From Deltaproteobacteria bacterium (lineage in GTDB: Bacteria > Myxococcota > Myxococcia > Myxococcales > 40CM-4-68-19), in the NCBI GenBank assembly GCA_005879315.1, contig VBLC01000072.1, forward strand, positions 1 through 43,268: a stretch of DNA of 43,268 nt, given 5' to 3'. Under the pieces are notes generated by a model. The model was not told the DNA's origin. It did no database searches and was given only the letters and a program-made list of their open reading frames with translations. A program made the position numbers and the translations under genes. Positions 24,737 through 31,857 of this stretch are shown here, in pieces (positions within the stretch are counted from its first letter, which is position 1; the number at the start of each line of letters is the position of its first letter).

Positions 24737-24752
24737 AGCACGCGGCGTGCCA
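24737..24752 (-). promoter_or_regulatory. Sigma-54 promoter of the EPS operon
   Basis: On the minus strand the 16-mer reads TGGCACGCCGCGTGCT, against the -24/-12 consensus TGGCACG-N4-TTGCW. All seven bases of the -24 block match, and the -12 block differs at one position, with GG and GC in exact spacing. The predicted transcript would start near 24726, about 38 bases before the OPX start codon. The position suits RpoN control by the response regulator encoded just upstream. Confidence 0.78.
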
Positions 24753-24815
24753 GCGGATCCACCCGCCTCTGTGGTTGCCTCCTCTTCGCTTGCAGGCGGT
24801 GAACCAGACTTGCGG

Positions 24816-24879
24816 GCAGGCGCACCTGCGCTCGCGGCGCTGTGCCGGACCACGCCGTTTCCGCGGAGAGGAACTCCGC
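24816..24879. promoter_or_regulatory. Candidate activator-binding inverted repeats between divergent sigma-54 promoters
   Basis: Two inverted repeats occur here: GCAGG-cgca-CCTGC at 24816-24829 and GCGGAG-aggaa-CTCCGC at 24863-24879. They lie about 95 and 145 bp upstream of the predicted EPS start site and about 120 and 70 bp upstream of the predicted start of the small membrane-protein gene. These distances are typical of enhancer sites for sigma-54 activators. The two repeats do not resemble each other, so at most one may be the true site. Apart from these and the two promoters I see nothing else in 24689-24984. Confidence 0.4.
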
Positions 24880-24916
24880 TTCCCACCGTCGTGCAGCGAA
24901 CTCCTCTGAAAGGGTT

Positions 24917-24932
24917 TGGCTTGTTTTTCGCT
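24917..24932 (+). promoter_or_regulatory. Candidate divergent sigma-54 promoter
   Basis: The sequence TGGCTTGTTTTTCGCT has GG and GC in correct -24/-12 spacing and matches 9 of 12 defined consensus positions, including TGGC, G7 and the final GCT. The T-rich spacer is favourable. Transcription would start near 24943, about 42 bases before the ATG of the 61-aa membrane protein. It is weaker than the promoter on the other strand at 24737-24752. Confidence 0.5.
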
Positions 24933-24984
24933 ACCGGTCGGAGCGGGCCGCGGGAGTGGGCGCGGCGTGGAGAGTCGGGGGAAG

Positions 24985-25170
24985 ATGTTCCGGACCATCG
25001 CAGCGGCAGCCATCGTTTTCGCCTTCACGGCGTTTGCTCTGAACCACACGGCGGTGGGGGGACCCCTCGAGGAGCCGATCCTGCTGCTCCTGATGGGGAC
25101 GCTCTTCCTGGTGGTCGGGAAGATCTTCTCGACCGACGGCCGCAAAGAGCTGGTCGAACGCGAAGCCTGA
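24985..25170 (+). CDS. Small two-helix membrane protein (61 aa), unknown function
   Basis: The ATG at 24985 is preceded by GGGGGAAG. The 61-residue product begins MFRTIAAAAIVFAFTAFALNHT, a first membrane helix, then a short Gly-Pro-Leu-Glu-Glu-Pro turn, a second helix (ILLLLMGTLFLVVGKIF) and a charged tail, STDGRKELVEREA. I do not recognise a family; the second helix and tail resemble other small PEP-rich inner-membrane proteins only in composition. It is the only gene on this strand between the EPS operon and the regulator, sits behind a candidate sigma-54 promoter, and ends before hairpin repeat D. Its regulation suggests a link to EPS control or assembly, but this is inference. The frame could extend 23 codons upstream (24916), but that would run through the promoter. 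Confidence 0.6.
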   Translation: MFRTIAAAAIVFAFTAFALNHTAVGGPLEEPILLLLMGTLFLVVGKIFSTDGRKELVEREA

Positions 25171-25181
25171 AAGGAACTGCC

Positions 25182-25379
25182 GAGCTCGATGTCGAGCTCG
25201 TGCTGGTGCTCCTTTTCGTGCTCGATGTCGAGCTCGTGCTCGTGCTCCTTTTGGTGGCCGAAGTCGAGCTCGTCCACGTTCTGGTTCGGGTACTGGTTCT
25301 GAGCCCCGCGCGCGAACAAGCCCCGAGCACCGAACGGGAACGACACCGAGAACCAAAACGAGCAGGAGCACGAGCACGC
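25182..25379. repeat. Long 6-bp-periodic inverted repeat, locus D
   Basis: This repeat fills the gap between two convergent genes (25171-25388). About twenty consecutive hexamers of the form G-N-N-S-T-C/G (GAGCTC, GATGTC, GTGCTC, GTTCTG) run from 25182 to about 25301. A roughly 30-bp block containing GATGTCGAGCTCGTGCT occurs twice in it. After a GC-rich centre near 25302-25313 the complementary series (GAACGG, GAGCAG, GAGCACGAGCAC) follows, so the whole can fold into a long imperfect hairpin. It shares motifs with loci A and B. A bidirectional terminator is plausible. Confidence 0.78.
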
Positions 25380-25388
25380 TATCAGCGC

Positions 25389-26999
25389 TTATGCGGTGCT
25401 CGAGCCGTCAGCGACGATCCCGATGGGACCCGGCAGATTTTCCGGCATGCCCGCCGTGATGCGCGGGTCGGTCAGGCCGCAGTCCTTGATCTTGTAGAGC
25501 AGCGCCTTGTAGCTGATCTGCAGCCGCCCCGCCGCCTTGCGCTTGTTCCAGTTGGTGCGCGCAAGCATGGCGCTGATCGCTTCCCGCTCGGCCCGCATCG
25601 CCGCCTGCCGGGCGATGTCTTTGAGCGACACCGTCTCGGCCATCGGCACCACCGGCGCGACGACCGGCTGCGGCGGCGCGGGGTGCTGCTGCAGGCCCTG
25701 GTTGGCCGGAGGCAGCGTGCCTCCCGCCGAGCCGGTGGCCAGCGGCGTCTGCATCGCCGGCCGGCGCGCGATGGCCGCGGCGAGCTCGTCGAGCACGTAC
25801 TTCTCGTCGCGCAGCACCACCAGGCGCCGCACTAGATTTTCCAGCTCGCGCACGTTGCCCGGATAATCGTAGTCGAGCAGCCGGCGGATCACTTCATCGG
25901 AGAACTGCAGCGCGCCCTGCCGGTACTTGCTGCCGTACTTGCGCCGGAAATGCTCGATCAATCCAGGGATGTCTTCCTTCCTATCGCGCAGAGGGGGAAC
26001 CAGTACGCTGACGACATTGAGCCGATAGTAGAGATCCTCGCGGAAATTGCCGCGCGCGATCTCGTCCTCCAGCACGCGGTTGGTGGCGACCACGACGCGC
26101 GCGTCGGCGCGCAGCGGCCGCTTGCCGCCCACGCGGTAGTACTCCTCGTCCTGCAAGACCTGCAGGAGCTTGGCCTGCAGGGCCGGGTGCATCTCGCCGA
26201 TCTCGTCGAGGAAGATGGTCCCTTTGTCGGCCAGCTCGAACTTGCCCGGCTTCTCGCTGGTGGCGCCGGTGAACGCGCCACGCTCGTGCCCGAACAGCTC
26301 CGACTCGAGCAGCTCGCTGGGCAGCGCCGCGCAGTTGATCTTGACGAAGGGCTTGCCCCGCCGCTGCGAGCGCTCGTGCACCGTGCGTGCGATTCCTTCC
26401 TTCCCCACGCCGCTCTCGCCGCGGATGAGGACCGGCACGTCCGTCTCGGCGACGCGGTCGACCATCTCCCAGATGGAGAGCATGGCCGGGCTGGAAGCGA
26501 TGAAGTCGACCGGCGGACCGCGCCGGCTCGAGTCGACGCGCACCGGCGATACTCCTTCGGCCGGCGCGCGCAGGACGGGCACGCTGGGTGGCGGCGGGCC
26601 GTCCTCGGACGGCGGCGGCCGCGAGCTCGCGCTGCAGCGCTCGATCGCCTCTTTCAATTCTCCAGGCTCGATCGGCTTGACGAGGTAGTCGCTGGCGCCC
26701 AGCCGCATCGCCTTGACCACCGCCTCCTTCTCGTCCATGGCGGAGAGCGCGATGACCGGCGCCGTGCCGCCTTCCGAGCGATAGGCGCGCAGCACCTCGA
26801 AGCCGTCCAGGCCCGGCATGCGCAGGTCGAGCAGCACCGCCTGGGGCTGGGCGGCGGCGCCCGCGAGCCATTCCAGACCTGCCTTGCCGTCCGGAGCAGC
26901 GAAGGCGTGAAATCCGATCCGCCCGAGAAGCTCGACGAGGATCTCTCTTGCCGCCTCATCGTCATCAATGACGAGAACCTGATTCGGTCTCTGCTGCAT
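25389..26999 (-). CDS. Sigma-54-dependent response regulator (NtrC/PrsR-like)
   Basis: The protein has 536 residues. A receiver domain spans 7-120, with acidic pocket IDDD (11-14), phospho-acceptor Asp58 in LLDLRMPG, and the conserved Lys in YLVKPIEPGE. A proline-rich linker (about 127-165) leads to the AAA+ domain: Walker A GESGVGKE (194-201), the sigma-54 contact loop GAFTGA (241-246) and Walker B TIFLDEIG (261-268). A second Pro/Gln-rich linker precedes a Fis-type helix-turn-helix, NWNKRKAAGRLQISYKALLYKI, near the C-terminus. All catalytic features are intact. The ATG at 26999 has GGGGAG upstream; the longer frame lacks a ribosome site. It is encoded directly upstream of the EPS operon and has its own -24/-12 element at 27098-27113. 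It matches the PrsR type of EPS regulators. No partner histidine kinase is in the window. Confidence 0.95.
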   Translation of the reverse strand: MQQRPNQVLVIDDDEAAREILVELLGRIGFHAFAAPDGKAGLEWLAGAAAQPQAVLLDLRMPGLDGFEVLRAYRSEGGTAPVIALSAMDEKEAVVKAMRLGASDYLVKPIEPGELKEAIERCSASSRPPPSEDGPPPPSVPVLRAPAEGVSPVRVDSSRRGPPVDFIASSPAMLSIWEMVDRVAETDVPVLIRGESGVGKEGIARTVHERSQRRGKPFVKINCAALPSELLESELFGHERGAFTGATSEKPGKFELADKGTIFLDEIGEMHPALQAKLLQVLQDEEYYRVGGKRPLRADARVVVATNRVLEDEIARGNFREDLYYRLNVVSVLVPPLRDRKEDIPGLIEHFRRKYGSKYRQGALQFSDEVIRRLLDYDYPGNVRELENLVRRLVVLRDEKYVLDELAAAIARRPAMQTPLATGSAGGTLPPANQGLQQHPAPPQPVVAPVVPMAETVSLKDIARQAAMRAEREAISAMLARTNWNKRKAAGRLQISYKALLYKIKDCGLTDPRITAGMPENLPGPIGIVADGSSTA

Positions 27000-27097
27000 T
27001 TCACTCCCCGTTTCCAAAATCGACCGGCCGCTGGTGAACAGTAGCCGGTCAAGTTTTCCGAAACCGGGCCCACAGAGAGGCGCCCGGCGGCCAGCTG

Positions 27098-27113
27098 AGC
27101 AAGCGCTGTGCCA
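27098..27113 (-). promoter_or_regulatory. Sigma-54 promoter of the response-regulator gene
   Basis: On the minus strand the 16-mer reads TGGCACAGCGCTTGCT, 11 of 12 matches to TGGCACG-N4-TTGCW with exact spacing. The start site would be near 27087, about 88 bases before the ATG. Inside this leader lies an inverted repeat, GACCGG (27022-27027) / CCGGTC (27045-27050). Upstream, GGTGT and ACACC near 27140-27165 form a loose inverted repeat. A sigma-54 promoter ahead of a sigma-54 activator suggests autoactivation. Confidence 0.75.
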
Positions 27114-27151
27114 TGATTGGGGAATGCGCGGCGCAACGGGTGTACTGCCGT

Positions 27152-27964
27152 TCACACCGGCGCGCGTCGCCAGAACTCCCGCAGCGCGGAATGGACTGCG
27201 CGCTGCGCTTCGATGTTCACCGCGTGGCCGACGTCGGGGATGACCATCAGCTGCGCGCCGGGGATGAGACTGGCCAGCTCCTCGCCGTTGGAAAGCGGCG
27301 AGAGCTGATCGAGCGCGCCGTGGATGACGAGCGCGGGAACGCGCAGCTGTCCGAGCCGATCGCGGGTGTCGTGCGAGAGGGCGGCGTCGACCTGGCCGAT
27401 GAATCCTTCGGGCGGCTGCAGCGGCTGGGAGGCGGCGAAGCGCAGCGCGGCGCGGACGTTCGCCTCCTTGCGCCAGAACAGGTCTGTGAAAAGCCAGGCG
27501 TAGGCCTGCCGCTCCCAGGCGGCGCGCAGCTCGGGGCCCTGCGTCGCCAGGGGATAGAGCGCGCGCCAGGCGAGCAAGAGCGCGCGGGTGCGCGGCGCCT
27601 GGAAAGCGAAGGTGGAGAGCAGCGCCAGCGATCGGATGCGCTCGGGATGCTGCAGCGCCAGCTCCTGTCCCGCCGCGCCGCCGAGCGAGAGGCCGACCAG
27701 GTGCGCGCGCTGCACCGAGCAGGCGTCGAGCACGGCGAGCGCATCGAGCGCGAGCTGCCGCGTCGTGTACGGCCCGCGCGGCGCATCGCTTGCTCCCACG
27801 CCGCGCGCGTCGGGCGCGATGCTCCGGTGCGACTGCGCGAAGTGCGCCAGCTGCACCGACCAGGCGGCGGCAGGCGCATTGAGGCCCTGCAGCCAGAGGA
27901 CGTCCTCGCCTTTGCCCTGCTCGACGACGTGCAGCCGCGTCCCATCGGCCGTGACGACTTGCAT
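27152..27964 (-). CDS. Alpha/beta-fold hydrolase
   Basis: The protein has 270 residues. The alpha/beta-hydrolase signature is complete: oxyanion region WLQGLNAPAAAW, the DARGVGASD motif at 52-60, the nucleophile elbow GLSLGG with Ser93, a probable acid in GALDQLSP and the catalytic histidine in DVGHAVNIE (His247). The fold is shared by 3-oxoadipate enol-lactonases, haloperoxidase-like esterases and PHA-related hydrolases; sequence does not decide among them. No signal peptide, so cytosolic. It follows the FabG-like gene by 5 bp, suggesting a two-gene unit. The response-regulator promoter lies within about 55 bp of its stop, so read-through into the regulator is possible. Confidence 0.88.
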   Translation of the reverse strand: MQVVTADGTRLHVVEQGKGEDVLWLQGLNAPAAAWSVQLAHFAQSHRSIAPDARGVGASDAPRGPYTTRQLALDALAVLDACSVQRAHLVGLSLGGAAGQELALQHPERIRSLALLSTFAFQAPRTRALLLAWRALYPLATQGPELRAAWERQAYAWLFTDLFWRKEANVRAALRFAASQPLQPPEGFIGQVDAALSHDTRDRLGQLRVPALVIHGALDQLSPLSNGEELASLIPGAQLMVIPDVGHAVNIEAQRAVHSALREFWRRAPV

Positions 27965-27969
27965 GGCAA

Positions 27970-28785
27970 CTACATGAACTGCCCGCCGTTGATGTTCAGC
28001 TGCGCGCCGGTGATCCAGTCACCCTCGGTGCAGAGGAACCGAACCAGCCGCGCCACCTCGTCGGCATCGCCGAAGCGGCCGAGCGGGATGCGGCTCTTCA
28101 CCGCCTCCTTCGCCGCCGCCGGCATGTTCGAGATCATGTCGGTGTCGACGAAGCCGGGGCAGATGGCGTTGACGGTGATGCCGTACCTGGCCAGCTCCTG
28201 CGCCACGCTCTTGGTGAAGGCGATGACCCCGGCCTTGGCCGCAGCGTAGTTGGCCTGCCCGAAGGCGCCGGTCTGTCCGATGATGGAGGCGATGTTGATG
28301 ATCCGGCCCCAGCCGCGGGCGATCATCGGCTCCAGCACGGCCTTGGTGCAGTGGAAGACGGAGTTGAGGTTGGTGTGGACGACCTCGTCCCACTCGGCGG
28401 CGGACATCTTGCGGATGCTGCGGTCGCGGTTGATGCCGGCGTTGTTGACGAGGATCTCGACCTTCCCCAGCTGCCGCGCCACCTGCTCGAGCAGCCGGTG
28501 GCATTCCTCCGGCCTCGAGCAGTCGGCCTGGAAGACGGCGACCTTGTTTCCCGCCCGCTCGAAATCCTTGGCGACCTCGTCGGCCGAGTCGCGCCCGCGG
28601 CAGTAGTGCACGGCCATGACCGCGCCTTCCGCCGCCAGCGCCTTGGCGATGGCCCTGCCGATCCCGCGCGACGATCCGGTCACCACGGCGACCTTCCCCG
28701 CCAGCCGCTTCGACTTCTCTTTCTCCGGCGAGGGCGCCGAGATCATCCGCTCCCCTTCGTGGGACAGTTCGCTTTCGTGCCCCAT
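27970..28785 (-). CDS. FabG-like short-chain dehydrogenase/reductase (3-oxoacyl-ACP or acetoacetyl-CoA reductase type)
   Basis: The product has 271 residues. It reduces a 3-oxoacyl thioester or similar carbonyl with NAD(P)H. Marks: TGSSRGIGRA cofactor loop, NNAGINRD, catalytic Ser in INIASIIGQTGAFGQ, YAAAK active-site Tyr/Lys, and the closing PGFVDTDM / WITGAQLNINGG typical of FabG and PhaB. I chose the ATG at 28785, preceded by GGAGG with 7-base spacing; an internal ATG at 28746 also has GGGGAG, giving a protein 13 residues shorter. The extra N-terminal 25 residues are polar and not part of the fold. The divergent GT87 gene starts only 15 bp away, so their promoters must overlap coding sequence. 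Confidence 0.9.
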   Translation of the reverse strand: MGHESELSHEGERMISAPSPEKEKSKRLAGKVAVVTGSSRGIGRAIAKALAAEGAVMAVHYCRGRDSADEVAKDFERAGNKVAVFQADCSRPEECHRLLEQVARQLGKVEILVNNAGINRDRSIRKMSAAEWDEVVHTNLNSVFHCTKAVLEPMIARGWGRIINIASIIGQTGAFGQANYAAAKAGVIAFTKSVAQELARYGITVNAICPGFVDTDMISNMPAAAKEAVKSRIPLGRFGDADEVARLVRFLCTEGDWITGAQLNINGGQFM

Positions 28786-28800
28786 GCTACACCTCCGCCG

Positions 28801-29889
28801 GTGAACAGTGCGAACGAGCGCGAGGGCGTGCAACCGAGCGCTTACGGATGGGTCGCGCTGGTGCTCGCCGGGCTCGCGCTGCAGGCGTGGTTCTCGAAGA
28901 ACGGCGCGGACCTGGCGGTGTTCGAGCTGGCCGGTCGCCGCGCGCTGTCGGGACAGGAGCTCTACCGGCTCGACGAGGCGATGCCCTTCAAGTACAGCCC
29001 GGCGGCGGCGTTTCTCCTCTCGCCCTTCGCACTCTTGCCGCATCGGGCGGCGCACTTCGTCTGGAACGCGCTCTCGGTACTGGCGCTCTTGCGGCTGCTG
29101 CGCTGGAGCTGCCGGCGCGCCTCGCTCGGGCAGTCGCTGGTGGTCCTGGCCCTGCACGCGCCCTTCCTCCACCGCCTCTTTGCGCTGGGACAGATCGATG
29201 CGCTTCTCCTCTGGCTGATGGTCGAGTCGGAGTCGCGCGCGGAAGGATTCATCTCCGGCCTTCTCTGGGCTTTGGCCTGTCTCTTCAAGCCTCCCTTCTT
29301 GATCTTTCTTTTGCTCGCTCTCGCATTTCGCCAATGGCGGCGCATCGCCGGACTCGCCTTTGGGCTCGCGCTGGGGCTGGCCATCGACTGGCGCGAGCTG
29401 CCGAGGTGGCGCGAGCTGCTCGAGGTCACGACGCGGCCGATGCTCTGCGGCGACCCCGAAAACCAGGGGCTGGTGGGAATCGCCTGCCACTATCTGGGCG
29501 GCGCCATCTTCGCCATTCCCCTCGCCGCCGCGCTCCTCGCGCTCTTCGCCTTCGCCTCCGCCAAGGGTGGTCCGAAGCTCGCCGCCGCTTCGGCGTTCTT
29601 TCTCTCCGCCTTCCTCTCGCCGCTCTGCTGGCAGACGAATCTGCTCAGCCTCATCCCCCTGGCGTATCTGCTCGTCGAGGCCATCTGGCGGACGCGATCG
29701 ACCGCTCTCGGCGCCGCGCTCACCGCTGCCGTCGCCGTCAATGCGCTCGGCTACGACTTGCTCGGACGCGATCGCTTCTTCGCCGTGCTCGAGCATCGTC
29801 ATTACGGCCTGACCGCGCTCTTCGTCGCGCTCTGCGGCGCGGCGGCAACTGCCCTGGCGCGGCCGGTTGACCATCCCCTGCTTCAATGA
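28801..29889 (+). CDS. GT87/DUF2029-type membrane glycosyltransferase
   Basis: The protein has 362 residues from the GTG at 28801; a GTG at 28828 is an alternative, and neither start has a strong ribosome site. Most of the protein is hydrophobic, with about eight to ten membrane segments. The family signature is visible: an acidic residue in the first periplasmic loop (SKNGADLAVFELAGRRALSGQELY), then FKYSPAAAFLLSPFALLP and ALACLFKPPFLIFLLLALAF. GT87 enzymes use polyprenyl-phosphate mannose (or another lipid-linked sugar) on the periplasmic side of the membrane. Downstream come WecE and another glycosyltransferase with overlapping or close starts, making a three-gene glycan set on the opposite strand to the EPS operon. 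A C-mannosyl or cap-adding role is possible but unproven. Confidence 0.75.
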   Translation: MNSANEREGVQPSAYGWVALVLAGLALQAWFSKNGADLAVFELAGRRALSGQELYRLDEAMPFKYSPAAAFLLSPFALLPHRAAHFVWNALSVLALLRLLRWSCRRASLGQSLVVLALHAPFLHRLFALGQIDALLLWLMVESESRAEGFISGLLWALACLFKPPFLIFLLLALAFRQWRRIAGLAFGLALGLAIDWRELPRWRELLEVTTRPMLCGDPENQGLVGIACHYLGGAIFAIPLAAALLALFAFASAKGGPKLAAASAFFLSAFLSPLCWQTNLLSLIPLAYLLVEAIWRTRSTALGAALTAAVAVNALGYDLLGRDRFFAVLEHRHYGLTALFVALCGAAATALARPVDHPLLQ

Positions 29890-29905
29890 GATTTTTCGCG
29901 CCTTC

Positions 29906-31030
29906 ATGGAGCCGGAGATCCCTTTCAACAAGCCGGCCCGCCTGGGCACCGAGCTGGAGCGCCTGCGGATCGCGCTCGAGGGGCAGACCTCGGGCGGCGG
30001 CCCCTTCGGCAAGCGCTGCGAAGAGAAGCTGCGCGAGCTGCTCGGCTGTCCGGCGCTGCTCGTCACTTCGGCCACGCACGCGCTGGAGATGTGCGCGCTC
30101 TTGCTCGAGGTCGGGCCGGGCGACGAGGTCATCCTTCCCTCCTTCACCTTCGTCTCCTGCGCCAACGCCTTTCTTCTCCGCGGCGCGAAGATCCTCTTCG
30201 CCGACTGCGACCTCTCGGGAAACATCGACCCTGCCGAGGTGGCGCGGCTCCTGACGCCCCGCACGCGCGCGGTGATGCCGATGCATTACGCCGGCTACTG
30301 TTGCGATCTCAAAGCGCTGCGCGACGCCGCCGGGAAGGTCCCCATCGTCGAGGACGCCGCGCAGGCCATCTGCGCTTCCTTCGAGGGGCAGCCGCTGGGC
30401 ACCTTCGGGTCCTGCGCCGCGATCAGCTTTCACGAGACCAAGAACATCTCCTGCGGCGAAGGCGGAGCGCTGGTGCTGCGCGACGCTGCGCTGGTCGAGC
30501 GCGCCGAGATCCTCCGCGACAAAGGCACCAATCGCCGCCGGTTCCTCGAAGGGCTCGTCGACAAGTACACCTGGGTCGACCTGGGCTCGAGCTACGCGCT
30601 CTCCGACCTCAACGCCGCCTGGCTTTCGCTGCAGCTGGAAGAATCGGCGCGCATCCAGGCGCGCCGCCTCCAGCTCCTGGAGCGCTACTTCGCCGAGCTC
30701 TCGGAGCCCTTCGAGCACGCCGGCGCGAGCATCGTGCGCGGCCGGCCGGGCTGCAGCGGAAACGGGCACCTCTTCGCCGCCGTCTTCCGCGCGCCCGAAG
30801 AGCGGACGCGCTTCATCGCTCACATGCGCGCGCAGGGGATCGCCACGCCCTTCCACTACGTCGCGCTCCACACCAGCACGATGGGCCGCAAGATCCACCG
30901 AGGCAGGCCGCTCCCGCTCTCGGAGCGGCTCTCCCTTTGCCTGGTCCGCCTGCCGCTCTATTTCAATCTCACCGACGCCGAGCAGGAGCGCGTCATCTCC
31001 GTCGCGCGCCAGTTCCTGCGCGCATGCTGA
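29906..31030 (+). CDS. wecE: dTDP-4-amino-4,6-dideoxygalactose transaminase (WecE/RffA)
   Basis: The protein has 374 residues, close to E. coli WecE (about 376). It transfers an amino group to dTDP-4-keto-6-deoxy-D-glucose, giving dTDP-Fuc4N. The N-terminus IPFNKPARLGTELERL parallels IPFNAPPVVGTEL of WecE. Other strong agreements are SFTFVSCANAFLLRGAKILFADCD, HYAGYCCDLKAL, VEDAAQ, the PLP lysine motif SFHETKNISCGEGGA (Lys179), and DKGTNRRRFLEGLVDKYTWVDLGSSYALSDLNAA. I chose the ATG at 29906, since the homologous N-terminus begins there; the frame opens at 29867, overlapping the previous gene. The stop overlaps the start of the next glycosyltransferase. This enzyme suggests Fuc4N or its acetylated form in a glycan distinct from the main EPS. 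Confidence 0.93.
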   Translation: MEPEIPFNKPARLGTELERLRIALEGQTSGGGPFGKRCEEKLRELLGCPALLVTSATHALEMCALLLEVGPGDEVILPSFTFVSCANAFLLRGAKILFADCDLSGNIDPAEVARLLTPRTRAVMPMHYAGYCCDLKALRDAAGKVPIVEDAAQAICASFEGQPLGTFGSCAAISFHETKNISCGEGGALVLRDAALVERAEILRDKGTNRRRFLEGLVDKYTWVDLGSSYALSDLNAAWLSLQLEESARIQARRLQLLERYFAELSEPFEHAGASIVRGRPGCSGNGHLFAAVFRAPEERTRFIAHMRAQGIATPFHYVALHTSTMGRKIHRGRPLPLSERLSLCLVRLPLYFNLTDAEQERVISVARQFLRAC

Positions 31031-31857
31031 CCCGCCTCGCGCTGGTCAGCTTCGGCGAGCGCGACGAGTGGTACGCGCAGGCGCATCTCGCCATCCTCAC
31101 CGCGCTCGCCAACTTGCCGGCGCCGCACGAAGTCGTCGTCACCACCGATCGGCCCGACTGCTACCGCTGGCTGAGCGGGCGGATCCTCCTGCGCAAGCTG
31201 ACTCCGGAAGATCTGGTCGAGTGGAGCGGGCCGCAGCGGTTCGTCTGGCGCATCGTGCTCAAGGCCCTGGTCGAGGCGGCGCTGCGGGAGCCTCAAGCCC
31301 ACTTCATCTATCTCGATACCGACACGCTGGTGCGCAAGCCGCTCGACTCCCTGGTCGCGGCGCTCGAGGCGGGCGACGTCTTCCTCCACACGCTCGAGTC
31401 GCCGCTGCACGCGCGCCGCGCCGACAGCCACCGCAACCTCTGGGAGCAGACCCGCGGCCGCTTTTCCGTCGACGACAAGACCGAGCTGTGGAACTCGGGC
31501 GTCGTCGCGCTGGGAGCGCAGAATCTGCAGCTCCTGCCCAAGGCGCTGCGGCTCTGCGACGAGATGACCGCCGCGGGGGTGGAGAGCTGGCTGATCGAGC
31601 AGCTGGCGCAGAGCATCGTCTATCAATCCACCGGGCGCCTGCGCGCCGCCAAGCCTTTCATCGATCACTACTGGGGCAACAAGGCCGGCTACAACGAGAG
31701 CGTGCGCAAGCGGCTGGCCACCGTCCTGATGCGCGGGATGAGCGTCGAGCAGGCGGTCGAGTACGTGCGCGAGCATCCCATTCCCCAGCGGCCGCTGCGG
31801 GTGAAGCCGCGCTGGTGGCACCGCTACTTCAAGAGGCTCGCGGGGGCCGAGCATTAG
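31024..31857 (+). CDS. Putative glycosyltransferase with DxD motif
   Basis: The protein has 277 residues and starts inside the stop region of wecE (ATGCTGA overlap). A nucleotide-sugar/metal motif DTD at residues 98-100 sits in FIYLDTDTLVRKPLDSLVAAL, as in GT8-like and similar GT-A enzymes. Downstream KTELWNSGVVALGAQNLQLLPKALRL fits the acceptor-side strand of this fold, and a C-terminal basic region (PLRVKPRWWHRYFKRLAG) could associate with the membrane. Sugar and linkage are unknown; with WecE in the same unit a Fuc4N-related transfer is a reasonable guess. The 3' end overlaps the convergent amidase gene by 29 bp. Confidence 0.75.
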   Translation: MLTRLALVSFGERDEWYAQAHLAILTALANLPAPHEVVVTTDRPDCYRWLSGRILLRKLTPEDLVEWSGPQRFVWRIVLKALVEAALREPQAHFIYLDTDTLVRKPLDSLVAALEAGDVFLHTLESPLHARRADSHRNLWEQTRGRFSVDDKTELWNSGVVALGAQNLQLLPKALRLCDEMTAAGVESWLIEQLAQSIVYQSTGRLRAAKPFIDHYWGNKAGYNESVRKRLATVLMRGMSVEQAVEYVREHPIPQRPLRVKPRWWHRYFKRLAGAEH

